Shown in pieces: positions 24,701 to 26,313 of a stretch of DNA of 26,313 nt; position 1 is the first letter of the stretch, and each line of letters begins with the position of its first letter. Location of the stretch: the NCBI GenBank assembly GCA_039183635.1, contig JBCDBL010000055.1, positions 1 to 26,313 of the forward strand, given 5' to 3'. The notes beneath the pieces were generated by a model. The model made no database searches and had not been told where the DNA came from. It saw only the letters and a program-made list of their open reading frames with translations. Source of the DNA: JBCDBL01 sp039183635. Its GTDB lineage: Bacteria > Pseudomonadota > Alphaproteobacteria > Caulobacterales > Parvularculaceae. The translations under genes and the position numbers were made by a program.

Positions 24701-26313
24701 TCATGGACCGTCCCATTAAAGTCGGTCGCATCGCCTTCCTTGATCCCTTTATGCGTTACAGGGTGTACAGAGCCATTTGTAACGCCGCCTATGCCAGGCG
24801 CGTCACCGTGGCTGTACTGCATCCCCACATGATCCAGGGTTCCTGCATGCTCACCGTCAAGATATGCAGACCAGGTTTGCTCAGCAGGCGTTGCGCCTGT
24901 GGCGTTATGGACCATGACGACGCTGTAGCTTTCCCCGGGCTCCACCTCGCCCATATTGATCGCTTTATATTCGTGGTCGTCGTCCCATTCGGCTTTGTTC
25001 CAAACAAAGGCGTATAGAGTCGGCGCATCTCCATTGTCCGGATCGGGGGCGATCGACAGACTGTATCCGCGGGTCGATCCGCCTTGCTCGTAAATCACTT
25101 GCGTTCCGGACATGTCCTCGCCGGTCTCAAAGGCGATCGCGAAGGATTTTTCCGTAAAGGTCGATTTGTTGATATCCACGGACGACGATAGATTAAGCGT
25201 TTCTGTGGTTTCGGAGAAATCCGCATCGCCAGTGTACTGGAACGCAAGCTCCCCGCCCGGTAAAGCCGGCGGTGCAACGCTAATGTCCGTCGGCGCTTCG
25301 TTGACGTCCGTCACATTGACTATGAAGGTTTCCGAAACGCTTTGCCCGGCCGCATCCGTGGCCGTAACCGTGATGTCGATTTCCGGTTCGGATTCATGGT
25401 CGAAATCAGCGCCGTTGGCGATACGCACCTCGCCATCAACAACCTCGAATCGCGCATCGTCCACCGCATAAGTATGGCTGTCGCCGACATCGGGATCGAC
25501 GACGCTGACATTGCCGACCACCACGCCGGCGCTGGCGTCTTCAGCGACGACGCCTTCCAATTGTCCGCCATCGCTCCATTTCGTTTCAAGGTATGCGTTA
25601 ACATCCCCCGCCTCACCTGCATCGAGAGCAGCATTCCAGGATAGGACTTCGCCAATCTCTCCATGAAAATCCGTTCCGCTTTCGCCGATGGATTTATGGG
25701 TGACGGGATGAATGGAGTTATCAGCAACCCCGCCGACGCCAGGTCTTCCAGTGTGGCTGAACTGTGGGCCCACATGGTCCAGCACGCCCGCTAATTCGCC
25801 ATCAACATAGGCAGACCAGGTTTGCGCCTCCGGGTTTGCATCCGTTGCGTCATGAACCATGACGATGTTGTAATTTTCGCCGGGCGTCACCTCGCCCATG
25901 TTGATCGCTTTATATTCGTGCTCGCCGTCCCACTCAGCGTTGTTCCAGACGAAAGCGAAAAGCGTCGGCGCGTCTCCATTGTCCGGGTCCGGCGCAATCG
26001 CGAGGCTGTACCCGCGTATGGCGCCGCCCTGCTCATATATAACCTGCGTTCCGGATACGTCCTCGCCCGCCTCAAAGGCGATCGCGAAAGATTTTTCCGT
26101 GAAACTTTGGCCGTTGACCTCGCCAACAGACGTCATACGCATGGCGTCCGAAGTTCCGGAAAAATCAACAGTGTTGCGTCCGGCCATGCCATCGACGGTC
26201 GCCAACGACGGAGCCCCGCCATCGGCCGCGGCGTCATGGCCGCCAACAGCATCAGACCAGGCGTCAACCGCAGCGCCGTCCGCGCCGGCGATCTCGCTGG
26301 CGTCGAACCGGAA
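21673..26313 (-). CDS. Giant modular secreted protein, N-terminal side (partial, runs off right edge)
   Basis: The open frame covers 1546 codons in the window and continues past 26313, so the true start is not seen. Modules in order (window positions, descending): LamG/ConA-like 26313-~25570; cadherin-like ~25555-25275; LamG/ConA-like ~25270-24610; cadherin-like ~24615-24345; PA14 ~24320-23860; cadherin-like ~23865-23580; Ig/dystroglycan-like ~23590-23300; PA14 ~23290-22830; cadherin-like ~22825-22535; galactose-binding/CBM-like (VVEAENHVSN) ~22515-22030; cadherin-like ~21990-21690. PA14 and CBM-like modules suggest glycan binding, cadherin-like ones calcium-stiffened spacing. The frame stops at ENVAPTVLR, mid-protein, where the next frame carries on. 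Probably a secreted adhesin. Confidence 0.88.
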   Translation of the reverse strand, partial: FRFDASEIAGADGAAVDAWSDAVGGHDAAADGGAPSLATVDGMAGRNTVDFSGTSDAMRMTSVGEVNGQSFTEKSFAIAFEAGEDVSGTQVIYEQGGAIRGYSLAIAPDPDNGDAPTLFAFVWNNAEWDGEHEYKAINMGEVTPGENYNIVMVHDATDANPEAQTWSAYVDGELAGVLDHVGPQFSHTGRPGVGGVADNSIHPVTHKSIGESGTDFHGEIGEVLSWNAALDAGEAGDVNAYLETKWSDGGQLEGVVAEDASAGVVVGNVSVVDPDVGDSHTYAVDDARFEVVDGEVRIANGADFDHESEPEIDITVTATDAAGQSVSETFIVNVTDVNEAPTDISVAPPALPGGELAFQYTGDADFSETTETLNLSSSVDINKSTFTEKSFAIAFETGEDMSGTQVIYEQGGSTRGYSLSIAPDPDNGDAPTLYAFVWNKAEWDDDHEYKAINMGEVEPGESYSVVMVHNATGATPAEQTWSAYLDGEHAGTLDHVGMQYSHGDAPGIGGVTNGSVHPVTHKGIKEGDATDFNGTVHEIASWNDALEASDIAAASDYLDAKWAGEQNVSVMEDAAAGTVVARLQTEDPDAGETFTYEIVGDAPFEISGDALVVKDGAEFDFETAETADVTVRVTDSGGLSYEETLTVNIQNVNEAPDLIAPTISTVSGLEASYYDIGEAIGNLSDIDFSATPDATAVVGSIDHMDRSDPFWDGGADNQFAAKYEGQLNVETGGTYTFDLTSDDGSALYIDGVLVNDNDGLHSTRTETVTIDLDAGAHDIEILYFENGGSQTLQLAWSGPDTGDVMEVVSGDAFSHDTGGLSVTENDSGAVVTALSVTDPDTGDVHTYSVDDARFEVVDVDGVMTLKLKDGVSLNHEDADTVSVTVTAQDAAGLEDSETLSIDVGNVNEAPVATDASDQAATEETPFSYDAAQHFSDPDAGDLTYAVTGPNWLSIDADTGMLTGTPDDADIGDATVTVTATDAGGLQATTTFDLSVESVNDAPVLYTGDAASGLQASYYDIGEAIGNLSDIDFSATPDATAVVGSIDHMDRSDPFWDGGADNQFAAKYEGQLNVETGGTYTFDLTSDDGSALYIDGVLVNDNDGLHSTRTETVTIDLDAGAHDIEILYFENGGSQTLQLAWSGPDTGDAMEVVSGDAFSHNGDLGPVSVDENAEGAVVTTISVSDPDVGDAHTYSVDDARFEVVDVDGAMTLKLKDGVALDYDVETEVSVDVTVTDAAGASDTETVSFAVADQNAAPTGFEIAGASAGTFQESGGLLVVEAENHVSNTAGDDGHAWSASETDGAMHVDDGSTYNDMWKTESDVEANAPELAYNVHFETPGTYYVHVRGMAEDGPTGNADSVHIGLNGERLTDDGGLTGFGGSMSWGDRDTYTGQRVAITVDEPGAYELNVWAREDGVAIDKIVLTQDADYNPSGAGPDESPRGDFASVSEDAEAGDVVASLSAIDTDASDSHVYEIVDSDGNPVADANFEMVGNEVRVKDGATLDYETASSHEVHIRVTDEGGESIVQTLTVGVSDVEENVAPTVLR
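22838..23271 (-). repeat. PA14 direct repeat, downstream copy
   Basis: This 434-bp stretch matches 23870-24303 base for base at a fixed offset of 1032 bp, with about 10 differences counted by eye (roughly 98% identity). It encodes a PA14 domain (SYYDIGEAIGNL to WSGPDTGD). Only one difference changes an amino acid (Ala here, Val in the other copy, in GPDTGD(A/V)MEV). Very few substitutions imply a recent duplication or ongoing gene conversion. Confidence 0.95.
23870..24303 (-). repeat. PA14 direct repeat, upstream copy
   Basis: Partner of 22838-23271. The offset of 1032 bp equals 344 codons, so recombination between the copies would remove or add one PA14 plus cadherin and Ig-like modules without breaking the frame. 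Confidence 0.95.
24615..25205 (-). repeat. LamG direct repeat, downstream copy
   Basis: Encodes a LamG/ConA-like domain similar to that at 25560-26150. The shared core (from FTEKSFAIAFE to YKAINMGEV) aligns at a constant offset of 945 bp, 315 codons, without indels in the best-conserved part (about 24956-25155). The pair has diverged far more than the PA14 pair, by many scattered substitutions. Outer boundaries are approximate. Confidence 0.85.
25560..26150 (-). repeat. LamG direct repeat, upstream copy
   Basis: Partner of 24615-25205. The offset is a multiple of three, so unequal crossing over would keep the reading frame. The domain's N-terminal side may extend to the window edge (reading W-S-D-A-V-G-G-H before it), hence the boundary is approximate. 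Confidence 0.8.

Overview
The window looks like chromosomal DNA of a GC-rich alphaproteobacterium. It opens with the 5' end of a 16S rRNA gene on the minus strand whose signatures (CAACTTGAGAG start, short V1 stem) fit that class. Several genes point the same way: DUF3126, a PAS_5 protein, a PhoH of about 260 residues and a PCuAC/DUF2946 pair. A Parvularculales/Hyphomonadales-like marine bacterium is a guess from gene content; the 16S fragment was not compared with anything. No tRNA, CRISPR array, insertion sequence or integrase was seen.

Layout. 1-655: 5' part of an rrn operon (minus) with its leader, a boxA-like antiterminator and a strong sigma70-type promoter with an A/T-rich UP region. 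1002-5937: patatin-like lipase (+), homocysteine S-methyltransferase (-), secreted fasciclin protein (+), two-CBS protein and rhomboid protease (-), PAS_5 protein (+). 6172-11320 (all +): membrane-anchored amidohydrolase, tandem PilZ protein, a GYF_2 protein with a Cas2/SinR-like tail, PhoH ATPase and a single-span membrane protein. 11324-13053 (-): polytopic membrane protein downstream of DUF3126. 13255-15578 (+): a probable copper-handling cluster of PCuAC lipoprotein, DUF2946 protein and Met-rich outer-membrane barrel. 15686-18422: CysE and a Nudix hydrolase (-), a YdjA-type nitroreductase (+) and QueF (-). 18485-19747 (-): soluble REC-histidine kinase.

19850 to the right edge (-) is one very large secreted, modular RTX-type protein: ConA/LamG-like, cadherin-like, PA14, Ig-like and carbohydrate-binding-like modules, then calcium-binding RTX repeats and a type I secretion-type C-terminus. 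Its N-terminus lies beyond the window. In this sequence the gene is split by an apparent single-base deletion near 21680. It also carries two recently duplicated stretches: a PA14 pair about 98% identical over 434 bp, and a more diverged LamG pair.

How the genes may work together: the clearest functional unit is the copper cluster (periplasmic Cu(I) carrier, Cys-rich DUF2946 protein, Met-rich porin-like barrel), with a perfect inverted repeat just before the barrel gene. The giant RTX protein and the kinase downstream of it are co-directional and could share expression, but nothing in the sequence proves this. The other genes are mostly stand-alone housekeeping or signalling functions.
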